Notes: generated by a model not told the origin, from the sequence alone. Positions 23,071 to 31,950 are shown, numbered from the stretch's first letter. The stretch: 64,000 nt of DNA from Chloroflexota bacterium (GCA_016191845.1 JACPVF010000003.1:1-64000), one strand, 5' to 3'. Translations and numbers: made by a program.

Positions 23071-24426
23071 TCATCCCGTTTGCCCACAGATCATCTCTTT
23101 CACCCACAGCCCGCTATCTTTGACATATCGGCGCTGGGTGACGTAATCAACGTAGACAATGCCGAAGCGCGTGCCGTAGCCGAGACTCCACTCGAAGTTG
23201 TCGGTCAGTGACCAGATGAAGTAGCCGTGCAAATTCGCTCCGTCGCGGACGGCGTGGGCGGCGGCGTCCATGTAGCCTTGCAGATAGGCCACACGCTTCT
23301 CGTCGTGGACCCGCTCACCGTCGAGGTGGTCGGTGAAAGCGGCGCCGTTCTCGGTCAGGTACAGGAACGGGTTGTTGTATTCACGTTTCAGGTACATCAG
23401 CAGGTCATAGAGTCCCTGTGGGTAGACTTCGCGACCCGAGGCCGTGAAGGGCATGCCATTCACGACCTTCTCGCCGCTGGCCGAAAGGTCGCCATCGACC
23501 CAGAAGCGCAGGAAGGGCATCCACCAGACGGCGCGGGCATACTCGCGGCTGTAGAAGTTGACTCCCAGAAAATCCAGCGGACGCGAGATGACCTGCATGT
23601 CATCGGCGCCGATGTGCGGATGCAGCCAGCGCACCTGCGACCAGAACGGGTCGGGATATTGGCCTTTATAGATGCCGTCCAGGTAGAAGGTGTTGAAGAA
23701 CTGATCAGCCACTTTGGCGGCGGCCACATCCTGGGGACTGTCGGTCTTCGGCAAAATGGGCGTGAGACTGAGCGTGATACCCACACGCGCATCGGGGCAG
23801 GCGGCGCGGATCCGCTCGACGGCCAGGCCGTGTCCGAGCAGTTGATGATGCGCCACCTTGAGATAGGTCCACGGGTTGTGATGCGCGGGCGCATGTTCGC
23901 CGAGCAAATGTCCAAGCGCAGCGTGCTCCCAGGGTTCGTTGAGCGTGATCCAATCTTTGACGCGGTCGCCGAGTCGACGCACGACCACTTCGGCGTAATC
24001 CGCAAAATAGGAAGCCGTCTCACGGCCTGCGAATCCGCCGAAGGCGTCCTGCAAAGCCTGTGGCATGTCCCAGTGGAAAAGAGTCACGAACGGGCGGATG
24101 TTCTTCACCAGCAACGCGTCGACCAGACGGTCGTAATAATCCAGCCCTTTGGCGTTGACCTGTCCCCTGCCCTCGGGCAGGACGCGCGGCCAGGCCACCG
24201 AGAAGCGATAGGAATTTAAGCCAAGGACGGACATCAAGTTGATGTCCGTCTGAAAGTCATGATAGGTGTTGCAGGCCATGTCGCCCGTGTCGCGGCGCGG
24301 CGAGGCGTGGGTGTAGGTATCCCAGATCGAAGGCCTGCGCCCATCGACGTTCCAGCCGCCTTCGATCTGATAGGCGGATGTGGCCGTGCCGAACAGAAAG
24401 TCACGTGGAAATTGCGGAACGGTCAC
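23071..24426 (-). CDS. GH1 family beta-glycosidase
   Basis: The 451-aa protein starts MTVPQFPRDFLFGTATSAYQ and has both GH1 catalytic glutamates: acid/base Glu164 in TLNEP and nucleophile Glu359 in YLTENG. It has no signal peptide, so it works on imported glycosides. The GTG start at 24424-24426 overlaps the aminotransferase stop (GTGA). The reading frame stays open far upstream, but that part is only the shadow of the aminotransferase gene. Family members act on beta-glucosides, galactosides or fucosides. Confidence 0.93.
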   Translation of the reverse strand: MTVPQFPRDFLFGTATSAYQIEGGWNVDGRRPSIWDTYTHASPRRDTGDMACNTYHDFQTDINLMSVLGLNSYRFSVAWPRVLPEGRGQVNAKGLDYYDRLVDALLVKNIRPFVTLFHWDMPQALQDAFGGFAGRETASYFADYAEVVVRRLGDRVKDWITLNEPWEHAALGHLLGEHAPAHHNPWTYLKVAHHQLLGHGLAVERIRAACPDARVGITLSLTPILPKTDSPQDVAAAKVADQFFNTFYLDGIYKGQYPDPFWSQVRWLHPHIGADDMQVISRPLDFLGVNFYSREYARAVWWMPFLRFWVDGDLSASGEKVVNGMPFTASGREVYPQGLYDLLMYLKREYNNPFLYLTENGAAFTDHLDGERVHDEKRVAYLQGYMDAAAHAVRDGANLHGYFIWSLTDNFEWSLGYGTRFGIVYVDYVTQRRYVKDSGLWVKEMICGQTG

Positions 24427-25874
24427 GCCACGCCCTCGATGTTCTGGAAGACGGCCTCGAAGCGACCCAGCGCGTCGTCGATGACCTCGTCCGTGTCGGC
24501 CAGTGAGGTGTACATGCGCGAGCCCGCCAACGTGACCAGTCCATTGGCCATGTAGGCCGCGCCCATCTCTTCGATCATGTGCTTGCGCGGCTTGAGCTCC
24601 TTCAACAAGCGGATGGGATTCTTCAGGTCGAGCAGCATCACACCCGAGGTTTCGAGGTGGACGATGGAACCCTGGTTGTAGACCACGAACGGCAGGCCAT
24701 ACTTCTCGACGATCTTTTGCAGTCCCACGGTCAGACGGTCGCCCGCCTTGCCCGCGATGACGGGCGCATTCGTGCGTTCCATTTCGAGCAGGGCATGATA
24801 GCCCGCCACACACGAAAGCGGATTGGCCGAAAGCGTCCCGCCGACGTAGGCACGTTCGCCCACGCCACCGATGCCCGCCGCAAACGACATGATCACATCG
24901 CGCCGGCCGCCGACTCCGCCTGCCATGGGATATCCACCCGTGACGCATTTTCCGAAGACCGTCAGGTCGGGTTTGACGCCGAAGTAGCCCTGCGCCCCAC
25001 CCATGCCCACGCGGAAGCCCGTCACGACCTCGTCGAAGATCAGCAATGCACCGAACTCGTCGCACAGCTCACGGACCTTCTGGTTGAAGTCGAAGGGCAC
25101 GGGGCGAGTCCCACTCTCGGGGCCGACAGGCTCGACAATGACCGCCGCTGTCCCGCCGCGCACACGGTTGAAGATCAGGTGTCGGCGCAGGGCAGATAGG
25201 CTGTTCGGGTAGAACTCCTCCGTGGCGCGGCTGGCACCCGTCGGGATGCCCTTGGCTTCCAGCCGTCCCGTGCCAGGGACGTGCAGGCCGTAGACCATCT
25301 GGTCGCTCCAGCCGTGATATGCGCCACCGACCTTGATGACATATTTCTTCTTTGTGAAAGTGCGCGCCGCGCGGATGGCGGCCATCACGCCCTCGGTGCC
25401 CGAGCCCAACATGCGGAACATCTCGATGGACGGCATAAAGCGCTGGATGAGCTGTGCCAGCTTCAACTCGTACTCGTGGAAGAGGCCTGTCACGGGGCCG
25501 CAGGTTTGCAGCATCTCGAAGACCTTCTCGCGCACGGGTGCGTAATTGCTGCCCAGCACGGTGGGTCCGCCCGCCTGCAGGAAGTCGATGTAGCGGTTGC
25601 CGTCGGCGTCCCACAGGTAGGCGCCTTCGGCCTTTTCCATCGCAATCGGGAAGGGATAGTTGAAGGCCAGGTTGTGCTGCACCCCGCCAGGGATGATCTT
25701 CTTGGCCTCGTCGTTCAACTGCTTCGAGCGCGCGCACCGGATCTCGAAGTAGTTGAGATACTCGGTCATCTTGTCACGCTTGACAGGTCGCAGCGGCTGA
25801 CTGACCAATGTGTTCAGTTTGGCGTAGACTTCGTCCACGTTGGGATATTGGGAAATGGCGTATTGTTGTGTCAT
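24423..25874 (-). CDS. Class III PLP aminotransferase (glutamate-1-semialdehyde aminomutase-like)
   Basis: The 483-aa product has the fold-type I landmarks of class III enzymes: GGPTVLGSNYAPV, the cofactor region GSGTEGVMAAIRAAR, LLIFDEVVTGFRVG with the PLP-binding Asp, and the Schiff-base Lys in FGKCVTGGYPMAGG. It resembles HemL, but the catabolic neighbours argue for another amino substrate. ATG 25874 is preceded by GAGGAAACC; an upstream start at 25898 is possible. It overlaps the GH1 gene by 4 nt. Confidence 0.88.
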   Translation of the reverse strand: MTQQYAISQYPNVDEVYAKLNTLVSQPLRPVKRDKMTEYLNYFEIRCARSKQLNDEAKKIIPGGVQHNLAFNYPFPIAMEKAEGAYLWDADGNRYIDFLQAGGPTVLGSNYAPVREKVFEMLQTCGPVTGLFHEYELKLAQLIQRFMPSIEMFRMLGSGTEGVMAAIRAARTFTKKKYVIKVGGAYHGWSDQMVYGLHVPGTGRLEAKGIPTGASRATEEFYPNSLSALRRHLIFNRVRGGTAAVIVEPVGPESGTRPVPFDFNQKVRELCDEFGALLIFDEVVTGFRVGMGGAQGYFGVKPDLTVFGKCVTGGYPMAGGVGGRRDVIMSFAAGIGGVGERAYVGGTLSANPLSCVAGYHALLEMERTNAPVIAGKAGDRLTVGLQKIVEKYGLPFVVYNQGSIVHLETSGVMLLDLKNPIRLLKELKPRKHMIEEMGAAYMANGLVTLAGSRMYTSLADTDEVIDDALGRFEAVFQNIEGVA

Positions 25875-25888
25875 GGTTTCCTCGAACG

Positions 25889-25947
25889 GTAGAGGCACGG
25901 CGGGTTGTGCAAAATATGTCGACTTTCTTTATCCGCCGTGCCCCTAC
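25889..25947. repeat. Inverted repeat of the GTAGGGGC/GCCCCTAC type
   Basis: GTAGAGGCACGGCGG and CCGCCGTGCCCCTAC are near-perfect arms with a 29-nt loop between the aldolase and aminotransferase genes. Related elements lie at 34356-34386, 34394-34417, 34821-34849 and, degenerate, at 1865-1892. Confidence 0.6.
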
Positions 25948-25955
25948 AGTAAAAT

Positions 25956-26642
25956 TTATTCTCCGCCTGTCTCCATGATGCCCTGCTCCACTTTCTTCTG
26001 ATCCTTACGCAATTTGGAGAAGGCGATCTCGCGGATGGCAAAGGGAATCTTGCTGACGGGTTTATCGGCGCACAGGGCCAACAGATAGGCCAGTGAACAC
26101 TTTTCCAGGATCTCCACATTGTGCGCGGCGCGTTCCACGTCGTGACCCAGGCACAGCGCCCCGTGGTTCTGCATCAGGAAGGCGTTGTTGTGTGACTTGA
26201 CATGTTTGGCGACCACATCCCGCAGGAAGCCCGTGCCCGAGGGCGCATACGGGATGATTTCCACCGTCCGCCCAAGGAAGCGGGCCTGCTCATCGAACAG
26301 CGTGGGGATCGGCGATTTGATCAGCGACAGCGCGCTGGCATAGACCTGATGCGTGTGCGCCACCGCGTTGACGTCGGGCCGCGCCTGATAGATGGCCCCG
26401 TGCATGGCACTCTCCACCGACGGCTTGAGCGTCCCTTCGAGCTGGTTCAGCTCAAAATCGAGGATGCACACATCCTCGGGGGTCATCTTCATGTAATCGT
26501 AATTGGACGGGGTGATGGCGAACAGTTTCTGCCCTAGGATGCGCACAGACAAATTTCCTCCCGTCGCCATCAAGAATCCTTTGCGGGTCAGGCTCTGGGC
26601 GGTATCCACCACTTGCTGCTTGTACGAGTCGTAGGCTCCCAT
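25956..26642 (-). CDS. Class II aldolase/adducin family protein
   Basis: The 228-aa protein matches the AraD/FucA fold: GFLMATGGNLSVR with the phosphate site, the metal-binding HTHQVY, the catalytic Glu region, and a third metal His in LMQNHGALCLG. Class II aldolases cleave or epimerise phosphorylated sugars with zinc. ATG 26642 is preceded by GAGGTGTCAC. It is the first gene of the operon, directly behind the regulated promoter at 26733-26761. Confidence 0.92.
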   Translation of the reverse strand: MGAYDSYKQQVVDTAQSLTRKGFLMATGGNLSVRILGQKLFAITPSNYDYMKMTPEDVCILDFELNQLEGTLKPSVESAMHGAIYQARPDVNAVAHTHQVYASALSLIKSPIPTLFDEQARFLGRTVEIIPYAPSGTGFLRDVVAKHVKSHNNAFLMQNHGALCLGHDVERAAHNVEILEKCSLAYLLALCADKPVSKIPFAIREIAFSKLRKDQKKVEQGIMETGGE

Positions 26643-26715
26643 GTGACACCTCTTTTCATCAGGGCTTTCTCTTGAATCTCGCACTTTGACTGGGCACAGC
26701 GCGAGGCGATTTCCT

Positions 26716-26734
26716 ATCTAGACAGTGTAAAGAT
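26716..26734. promoter_or_regulatory. Secondary TetR operator (imperfect 19-bp palindrome)
   Basis: ATCTAGACAGTGTAAAGAT matches the perfect operator at 26746-26764 in 15 of 19 positions and lies exactly 30 bp from it (about three helical turns). It covers the -10/start region of the minus-strand promoter. Confidence 0.65.
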
Positions 26735-26761
26735 TATAGGACAACATCTTGACGGCGTCAA
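26733..26761 (-). promoter_or_regulatory. Promoter of the aldolase-MFS operon
   Basis: Minus strand TTGACG (26756-26761), 17 nt and a perfect TATAAT (26733-26738). Its -35 box lies in the palindrome at 26746-26764, and the start falls near 26727 inside the second operator. Confidence 0.85.
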
Positions 26762-26764
26762 GAT
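26746..26764. promoter_or_regulatory. Primary TetR operator (perfect 19-bp palindrome)
   Basis: ATCTTGACGGCGTCAAGAT is a perfect inverted repeat around a central G. It contains the -35 hexamers of both divergent promoters, so one bound TetR dimer could shut both directions. Confidence 0.8.
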
Positions 26765-26777
26765 TTCCGTCTAAGAT
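26749..26777 (+). promoter_or_regulatory. Promoter of the TetR gene, probably leaderless
   Basis: TTGACG (26749-26754), 17 nt and TAAGAT (26772-26777). Only 6 nt separate the -10 box from the ATG at 26784 and no Shine-Dalgarno is present. Confidence 0.75.
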
Positions 26778-26783
26778 TTCGGC

Positions 26784-27392
26784 ATGCCACGCAAATCGTA
26801 TCACCACGGTGACCTCAAGAATGCCCTGATTCAGGCGGGTATCCAGATCCTCGCAAAGGAAGGCGTCGCGGGGTTGAGCCTGCGCAAGGTGGCGGGCAAG
26901 GCAGGCGTCAGCCATGCCGCGCCGTACGCACACTTCACCGACAAGCAGGCGCTGATCGCAGCCATCTCCACCGAGGGTTATCGCCAACTGTACGAGCGCA
27001 TCGAGGACATCATCCGCCAGTATGCGGATGATCCGTCGAAGCAATTGATCGAAACCGCGTGGACCTACGTCGACTTCGCGCTGACCGACCCCGCCCATTT
27101 CAAGATCACCTTCTCGGGCGTGATCGAACAGGAGAAGGAACATCCCGCCTTTGTGGAAATGTCGCAGAAGAGCTTCGAGGCGGTGGTGCGGATCGTCGAA
27201 GCGTGCCAGGCTCGGGGCGTGCTCGAGGCGGGACCGTCGGACCTGGTCGCCGTCAGCGTGTGGAGTTTGGTCCACGGATTCGCTTCGCTGGTCCTCGAAG
27301 GGCAAGTGTCCCACAACCTTCTGGAACGCATGAGCATGCGTGAAATGCTGGTCTTTTCTTTAAACAAAATTACGAAAGTGCCCCTCGAATGA
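26784..27392 (+). CDS. TetR/AcrR-family transcriptional regulator
   Basis: The 202-aa protein starts PRKSYHHGDLKNALIQAG, followed by the helix-turn-helix GLSLRKVAGKAGVSHAAPYA, typical of TetR proteins with a WHG-type C-terminal domain. The C-terminal half is an all-helical ligand domain. It very likely represses both itself and the divergent operon through the two 19-bp operators. It overlaps the next gene by 4 nt (ATGA), so YhhQ is co-expressed. Confidence 0.93.
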   Translation: MPRKSYHHGDLKNALIQAGIQILAKEGVAGLSLRKVAGKAGVSHAAPYAHFTDKQALIAAISTEGYRQLYERIEDIIRQYADDPSKQLIETAWTYVDFALTDPAHFKITFSGVIEQEKEHPAFVEMSQKSFEAVVRIVEACQARGVLEAGPSDLVAVSVWSLVHGFASLVLEGQVSHNLLERMSMREMLVFSLNKITKVPLE

Positions 27393-28093
27393 AATCTTAT
27401 CGGTATCTGACCTCGGTGACCGCCGTCTTTGTGACCGTGCTGATCGTCAGCAACATCGCGTCTTCGGCCAAGATCGTGGACCTCGGCTTTGCCATCCTCG
27501 GCGTGCCGATGGCCTTCGACGCAGGCACCATCCTCTTCCCCATCAGTTACATCTTCGGCGATATTCTCACTGAAGTCTACGGCTATAAAAACTCCCGCCG
27601 CGTGATCTGGACGGGATTCTTCTGTCTGGCGCTGGCCTCGGCCACGTTCTGGACGGTCAGCCATTTACCTGGCGAAAGCACCTGGCAGGGCTACGCGGGC
27701 GACACCGCATACAACGCCATCCTTGGCGGGATGAGCAGCGGCGGGATCGTGCTGGCCAGCCTGGCAGCCTACGCGATGGGCGAGTTCAGCAACTCGTTCA
27801 TCCTGGCGAAGATGAAGGTGCTCACGCAGGGACGCTGGCTGTGGATGCGCACCATCGGCAGCACCATCGTCGGCGAGTTGATCGACTCGGCCACTTTCAT
27901 CGCCATTGCTTCGCTATTTGGTGTCTTCCCGTGGAGTCTGTTCAGCACGCTGGTCTTCACGAATTACCTGTTCAAGGTAGCCATCGAAACCCTCATGACG
28001 CCCGTCACCTATCTGGCAGTGGACCGTCTCAAGCGCGCCGAGGACGAAGATTATTACGACCGCGATACGAATTTCAATCCGTTCGTGGCGTGA
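27389..28093 (+). CDS. yhhQ: YhhQ/VUT-family queuosine-precursor transporter
   Basis: The 234-aa protein has six predicted helices and the family sequence [20 protein letters not shown], with a later [19 protein letters not shown], diagnostic of YhhQ (QPTR), which imports preQ0/preQ1 or queuine for tRNA queuosine modification. It is translationally coupled to the TetR gene. Nucleoside hydrolase, ribokinase and ECF transporter genes follow on the same strand, so it may be part of a base/nucleoside salvage locus. Confidence 0.92.
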   Translation: MKSYRYLTSVTAVFVTVLIVSNIASSAKIVDLGFAILGVPMAFDAGTILFPISYIFGDILTEVYGYKNSRRVIWTGFFCLALASATFWTVSHLPGESTWQGYAGDTAYNAILGGMSSGGIVLASLAAYAMGEFSNSFILAKMKVLTQGRWLWMRTIGSTIVGELIDSATFIAIASLFGVFPWSLFSTLVFTNYLFKVAIETLMTPVTYLAVDRLKRAEDEDYYDRDTNFNPFVA

Positions 28094-28110
28094 GCGTGTA
28101 CAATATAGAT

Positions 28111-29016
28111 ATGTCTGACATTCTGGTCGTTGGTTCGCTCAATGCCGATCTCGTCGTACGCGCACCGCGTTTTCCTGCGCCAGGCGAAACCATCAGCGGC
28201 GGGGACCTGGCCACCATCCCAGGCGGAAAGGGCGCCAATCAGGCCGTGGCCGCCGCCCGTCAGGGCGTCCGCGTGTCGATGCTGGGGCGGGTGGGCAAGG
28301 ACAATTTCGGGGACTTTCTGCTCGACAATCTCAAAGCCAACCAAGTCGATACAACGCTCGTCCAGCGCGACGATGCGGCCACGGGCACGGCCATCATCGT
28401 GGTGGATGCGAACGGACAGAACAGCATCGTGCTCTCGCCTGGCGCCAATGGACAGGTGAGGCCTGCGGATGTGGACCCCGTTTCCCTTCCGCGCCCGAAG
28501 CTGGTCCTGCTTCAGTTGGAGATCCCACTCGAGAGCGTGATCCACACCGCAGCCGTCGCCCGAGGACTCGGCGCCCGTGTGCTGCTCAACCCCGCCCCCG
28601 CCCGTCCCCTGCCCGATGAACTCATCGCCCAGACCGATTTCCTGATCCCCAACGAGACCGAGCTCAGCTTGCTGACAGGCCAGCCCGTGACCGACGTTGC
28701 CTCCGCCGAATCCGCCGCGCGGACTCTGCTCTCGAAAGGCACGCGGACCGTCATCGTCACGCTCGGCGCGAACGGCGCGCTGGTCGTCACACCGGAGCAG
28801 GCAACGCACATCCCGCCCTTCCGTGTGGACGTGGTCGACACCACCGCGGCGGGCGACGCCTTCATCGGCGGGTTTGCCGCCGCCCTGCTGCGCGGACTTT
28901 CGTTGGAAGAGGCCGTCCGCTACGGGAATGCCTGCGGCGCACTGGCCGCCACCAAATTCGGCGCACAGCCGTCCCTGCCGACGGCGAAAGAAGTCAAGCA
29001 GTTCATGAATGCCTAG
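28111..29016 (+). CDS. rbsK: Ribokinase (PfkB family)
   Basis: The 301-aa kinase has the PfkB signatures [15 protein letters not shown] near residue 41 and [19 protein letters not shown], with the catalytic Asp in GD, near residue 250. It phosphorylates ribose (or deoxyribose), which the neighbouring nucleoside hydrolases release. A TACAAT box ends 6 nt before the ATG and no Shine-Dalgarno is visible, so a leaderless start is possible. A terminator follows. Confidence 0.92.
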   Translation: MSDILVVGSLNADLVVRAPRFPAPGETISGGDLATIPGGKGANQAVAAARQGVRVSMLGRVGKDNFGDFLLDNLKANQVDTTLVQRDDAATGTAIIVVDANGQNSIVLSPGANGQVRPADVDPVSLPRPKLVLLQLEIPLESVIHTAAVARGLGARVLLNPAPARPLPDELIAQTDFLIPNETELSLLTGQPVTDVASAESAARTLLSKGTRTVIVTLGANGALVVTPEQATHIPPFRVDVVDTTAAGDAFIGGFAAALLRGLSLEEAVRYGNACGALAATKFGAQPSLPTAKEVKQFMNA

Positions 29017-29044
29017 GGGCGGGACCACCCGCCCTTTACTTTTC
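29017..29044 (+). terminator. Terminator after ribokinase
   Basis: GGGCGGG / CCCGCCC with a 4-nt loop, then TTTACTTTT. Confidence 0.65.
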
Positions 29045-29078
29045 ACGGGCGGCAGCCCGCCGCCCCGACAAGGAAACC

Positions 29079-30029
29079 ATGCCCCACCGAATCATTATCG
29101 ACACCGACCCTGGCATCGACGACGCGCTGGCTTTTTTGCTGGCACTGGCCTCCCCAGAAGTTCAACTCGAAGCGCTGACCACCACACAGGGTAACGTCGT
29201 GGTGGAGACCGCCACGCGTAACGCGCTCTCCGTGCTGGAACTGGCGCATGCCAGTCAAATTCCCGTGGCACAGGGCAGCATGTTCCCGCTGGTGCAGCCG
29301 CTGTACGCATCCGCCGCCGTCCACGGTGAAAGCGGCCTTGGCAATGCGGTCCTGCCTGAGCCGAAAGCTCAGGCGATCTCTCAGCACGCCGTGGATTTTC
29401 TGATCGAAAAAGTGCTGGCTGAACCAGGCGAGATCAGTGTTTTCCCGATTGGTCCGCTGTCGAATATCGCATTGGCGATCCGCAAGGAGCCGCGCTTTGC
29501 CAAAGCCGTGAAGCAGTTGGTCATCATGGGTGGCGCGGTCCGTGAGGGTGGGAACATGAGTCCGCTGGCTGAGTTCAACATCTATGTGGATCCGCATGCG
29601 GCGCACATCGTCTTCCACTCGGGCATCCCGATCACGCTCATCCCCCTGGACGCGACCCACAAGTGCCTCGTCACCCGCGCGGACGTGGAACACATCAACG
29701 AGGTCAAGTCACCCATCGCGCGCTTCGTCAAGGATGTGCTCACGCCCTACCTGGATTTCTACGAAGCCAACACCGATTTCGGCGGCTCGGCCTTACACGA
29801 TCCGCTCACGCTGGCGACGCTCATCGCGCCCGAACTGCTCACGCTTCAGGAGCTGTATGTGGATGTCGACATCCACGGCGGCGTTTCGATGGGCAACACC
29901 TTCGCCGACTTTTACCAGATCGCCAGGAAGCCCGCGAACATGAAAGTGGCGCTGGATGTGCAAGGACGCAAGTTCATCGAGCTGTTCGTGGAGAGAATGA
30001 TTCAGCTGAGCAGGAAGATACAAGATTGA
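29079..30029 (+). CDS. Inosine-uridine-type nucleoside hydrolase, first copy
   Basis: The 316-aa enzyme has the calcium/ribose-binding motif DTDPGIDD at residues 8-15, the VIMGGAVREGGN loop, AEFNIYVDPHAAH and the leaving-group His240 in HDPLTLA. These features are complete for IU-type hydrolases, which cut the N-glycosidic bond of nucleosides to base and ribose. AAGGAAACC precedes the ATG. The second paralogue of identical length follows. Confidence 0.94.
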   Translation: MPHRIIIDTDPGIDDALAFLLALASPEVQLEALTTTQGNVVVETATRNALSVLELAHASQIPVAQGSMFPLVQPLYASAAVHGESGLGNAVLPEPKAQAISQHAVDFLIEKVLAEPGEISVFPIGPLSNIALAIRKEPRFAKAVKQLVIMGGAVREGGNMSPLAEFNIYVDPHAAHIVFHSGIPITLIPLDATHKCLVTRADVEHINEVKSPIARFVKDVLTPYLDFYEANTDFGGSALHDPLTLATLIAPELLTLQELYVDVDIHGGVSMGNTFADFYQIARKPANMKVALDVQGRKFIELFVERMIQLSRKIQD

Positions 30030-30122
30030 TGTCATTGCGAGGAGGAGCGAAGCGACAACGAAGCAATCTCCTGTAATCATGAGATTGCTTCGGGCGAAAG
30101 AACATCACCCTCGCAACGACAT
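30029..30122. repeat. Dispersed palindromic repeat, family 1 copy B
   Basis: The nested inverted repeat ATGTCATTGCGAGG...AAGCAATCTC / GAGATTGCTT...CCTCGCAACGACAT lies between the two nucleoside hydrolase genes and touches the first one's stop codon. Confidence 0.85.
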
Positions 30123-30131
30123 AGGAAAACT

Positions 30132-31082
30132 ATGACAAAACGGATCCTTATCGACACCGACCCTGGTATTGACGACTCGCTCGCCATTCTGCTGGCGCTG
30201 GCTTCGCCCGAGGTCAAGCTCGAAGGCTTGACCGTGGTCCACGGGAATTGTTCGGCGGAGCAAGGCACGGTCAACGCCTTGAGCATCCTTGAATTGGCAA
30301 AGGCGGAGCACATCCCTGTCCTGACAGGCTGTGACCTGCCACTGGTCCAGCCGTCGCTGCTGGCACCCGAGACGCACGGCGGACAGGGCCTGGGCTACGC
30401 CAGCCTCCCCTCGCCGCGGAATCAGGCTCGGGCAGGGCACGCGGTTGATTTCCTGATCGAGCAGATCATGTCCAACCCGGGCGAGATCACACTGGTGGCG
30501 ATCGGCCCGTTGACGAACGTCGCAATGGCGCTTCGGTTGGAGCCGCGCATCGTGCAGAACGTCAAGGAAGTGGTCATCATGGGCGGAGCCATCCGCCACG
30601 AGGGCAATACCACGCCGATGGCTGAGTTCAATACCTTCGTGGACCCGCACGCCGCGCACATGGTCTACCACAGCGGGATGCCGATCACGCTGGTGCCGCT
30701 GGACGTGACCTATCAGGTCGTGCTGAACCACGCCGACGTGGATCGTTTGAAGGGGCTGCCTTCAGGTATTCCGCAATTCATCGAGGATGCGACGCGCTTC
30801 TACATGGAATTCCATGACGAGTATCAGCAAATCGACGGCTGTGTCATCAACGACCCGCTGGCGCTGGCCTTGACTTTTGCCCCCGAATTGTGCAATTATG
30901 AAGAACAGTATGTCGATGTCGACATCAACGGCGGCGTGTCGATGGGCAATACCTTCGCGGACTTCTACAAGGCCCTGAACCAGCCCGCGAACATGAAGGT
31001 GGCCCTGGGCATTCGTCCGCGCCAGTTTTTGGATCTATTTCTCGAGCGAATGGAGCAGTTAAGCAAGCGGGTTGGGTCGTGA
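30132..31082 (+). CDS. Nucleoside hydrolase, second copy with Asn in place of the catalytic His
   Basis: The 316-aa paralogue keeps DTDPGIDD (residues 8-15), VIMGGAIRHEGN and AEFNTFVDPHAAH, but position 240 reads INDPLALA instead of HDPL. The His that protonates the leaving base in IU-type hydrolases is therefore Asn. The calcium-binding Asp is kept. This predicts a different nucleoside, perhaps a modified one, rather than loss of function. GGAAAAC precedes the ATG. Confidence 0.92.
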   Translation: MTKRILIDTDPGIDDSLAILLALASPEVKLEGLTVVHGNCSAEQGTVNALSILELAKAEHIPVLTGCDLPLVQPSLLAPETHGGQGLGYASLPSPRNQARAGHAVDFLIEQIMSNPGEITLVAIGPLTNVAMALRLEPRIVQNVKEVVIMGGAIRHEGNTTPMAEFNTFVDPHAAHMVYHSGMPITLVPLDVTYQVVLNHADVDRLKGLPSGIPQFIEDATRFYMEFHDEYQQIDGCVINDPLALALTFAPELCNYEEQYVDVDINGGVSMGNTFADFYKALNQPANMKVALGIRPRQFLDLFLERMEQLSKRVGS

Positions 31083-31083
31083 C

Positions 31084-31101
31084 CACCGCGCCGAGGCGGT
31101 G
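31084..31101 (+). repeat. Short hairpin between hydrolase and ECF genes
   Basis: CACCGC / GCGGTG around a short loop. No T-run follows, and I found no known riboswitch consensus in 31083-31150. Confidence 0.4.
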
Positions 31102-31150
31102 TTAAACAGGGTGTAAGGTTTCTTCACCCATCATTTTTCTGGAGGATGCC

Positions 31151-31837
31151 ATGCTCGACAAGATCAAGAAAGACTTCAATACCATGACGTGGGTGCTCAT
31201 CCCCGTCGCCATCGCCATCAACGTGGTGATGGGAGAGATCGTGGTGCAGTTGAAACTGCCCGTCTATCTGGATTCGATCGGCACGGTGCTGGTCGGTGCG
31301 CTCTGCGGCCCCTGGGCAGGTGCGTTGACGGGTACGCTCTCGAACATCATCTGGGGTCTGGCAATCGATCCGAATGCCTTCCCGTGGTGGCCCGTGGCCT
31401 TCTTCATCGGTTATATGTCTGGCCGCATGGCAAATTGGGGCTTCTTCAAGTCCTGGTGGAAGGTGGTTGTGACGGGCTTCGTCGTGGCCCTGACGGCCGC
31501 CATCGTCTCGACCCCGATCTCGGTCTACCTCTACGGCGGAATCACCGCCAGCGGCTCCTCGTTCATCACGGCCTACCTGCTCCAGACGGGACAGGGAATA
31601 CTCAGCGCCGTGTTGAGCACGGGCTTCCTGGTCGAGCCCGTCGACAAGATCACGACCTCCATGCTGGCCTTCGCCATCGTTCAGGGACTCTCGACCCGCT
31701 TCCTGGCCCGCTTCCCGCGCCCCGAGAACGTCTCCACCGAAAAGGGTGGCAAGACCGAACTGTTCATTGCCGTGGCTGTGGTGGTGGTCCTCGTACTGTT
31801 CGCGGCCTTCATGCTGCGCAATATTCTGGGCGGCTAA
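31151..31837 (+). CDS. ECF transporter substrate-binding (S) component
   Basis: The 228-aa protein has six hydrophobic segments with the S-component pattern: ALCGPWAGALTGTLSNIIWG in the middle and a later FITAYLLQTGQGILSAVLST. An extra C-terminal helix follows. GGAGG (31140-31144) lies before the ATG. EcfT, EcfA1 and EcfA2 genes lie directly downstream, so this is a dedicated (group I) ECF importer. Flanking nucleoside hydrolases and ribokinase point to a nucleoside or base as ligand; this is inference. Confidence 0.88.
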   Translation: MLDKIKKDFNTMTWVLIPVAIAINVVMGEIVVQLKLPVYLDSIGTVLVGALCGPWAGALTGTLSNIIWGLAIDPNAFPWWPVAFFIGYMSGRMANWGFFKSWWKVVVTGFVVALTAAIVSTPISVYLYGGITASGSSFITAYLLQTGQGILSAVLSTGFLVEPVDKITTSMLAFAIVQGLSTRFLARFPRPENVSTEKGGKTELFIAVAVVVVLVLFAAFMLRNILGG

Positions 31838-31851
31838 GCCCTGTCTGAACC

Positions 31852-31887
31852 AAAGGCCAGACTTCTGAGGAGGTCTGGCCTTTTTTT
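31852..31887 (+). terminator. Terminator between S component and EcfT
   Basis: AAAGGCCAGAC / GTCTGGCCTTT with a 10-nt loop and a T7 tail. It would make the S component more abundant than the shared module or split the transcripts. Confidence 0.88.
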
Positions 31888-31950
31888 GTCTCGAACCCCG
31901 TTTATAATCGGCCTCATCCCACCCCTCGACTTCGAGGACAAAGGAATCGC

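Noticed and set aside
24427-25065. N-terminal extension of the GH1 gene to give 664 aa
   Set aside because: The extra part is the second frame of the aminotransferase gene and looks non-coding; GH1 homology begins at the GTG at 24426.
31083-31150. Possible preQ1 or other riboswitch before the ECF S component
   Set aside because: Only a small hairpin is present; I could not match the preQ1, thiamine or other known consensus.
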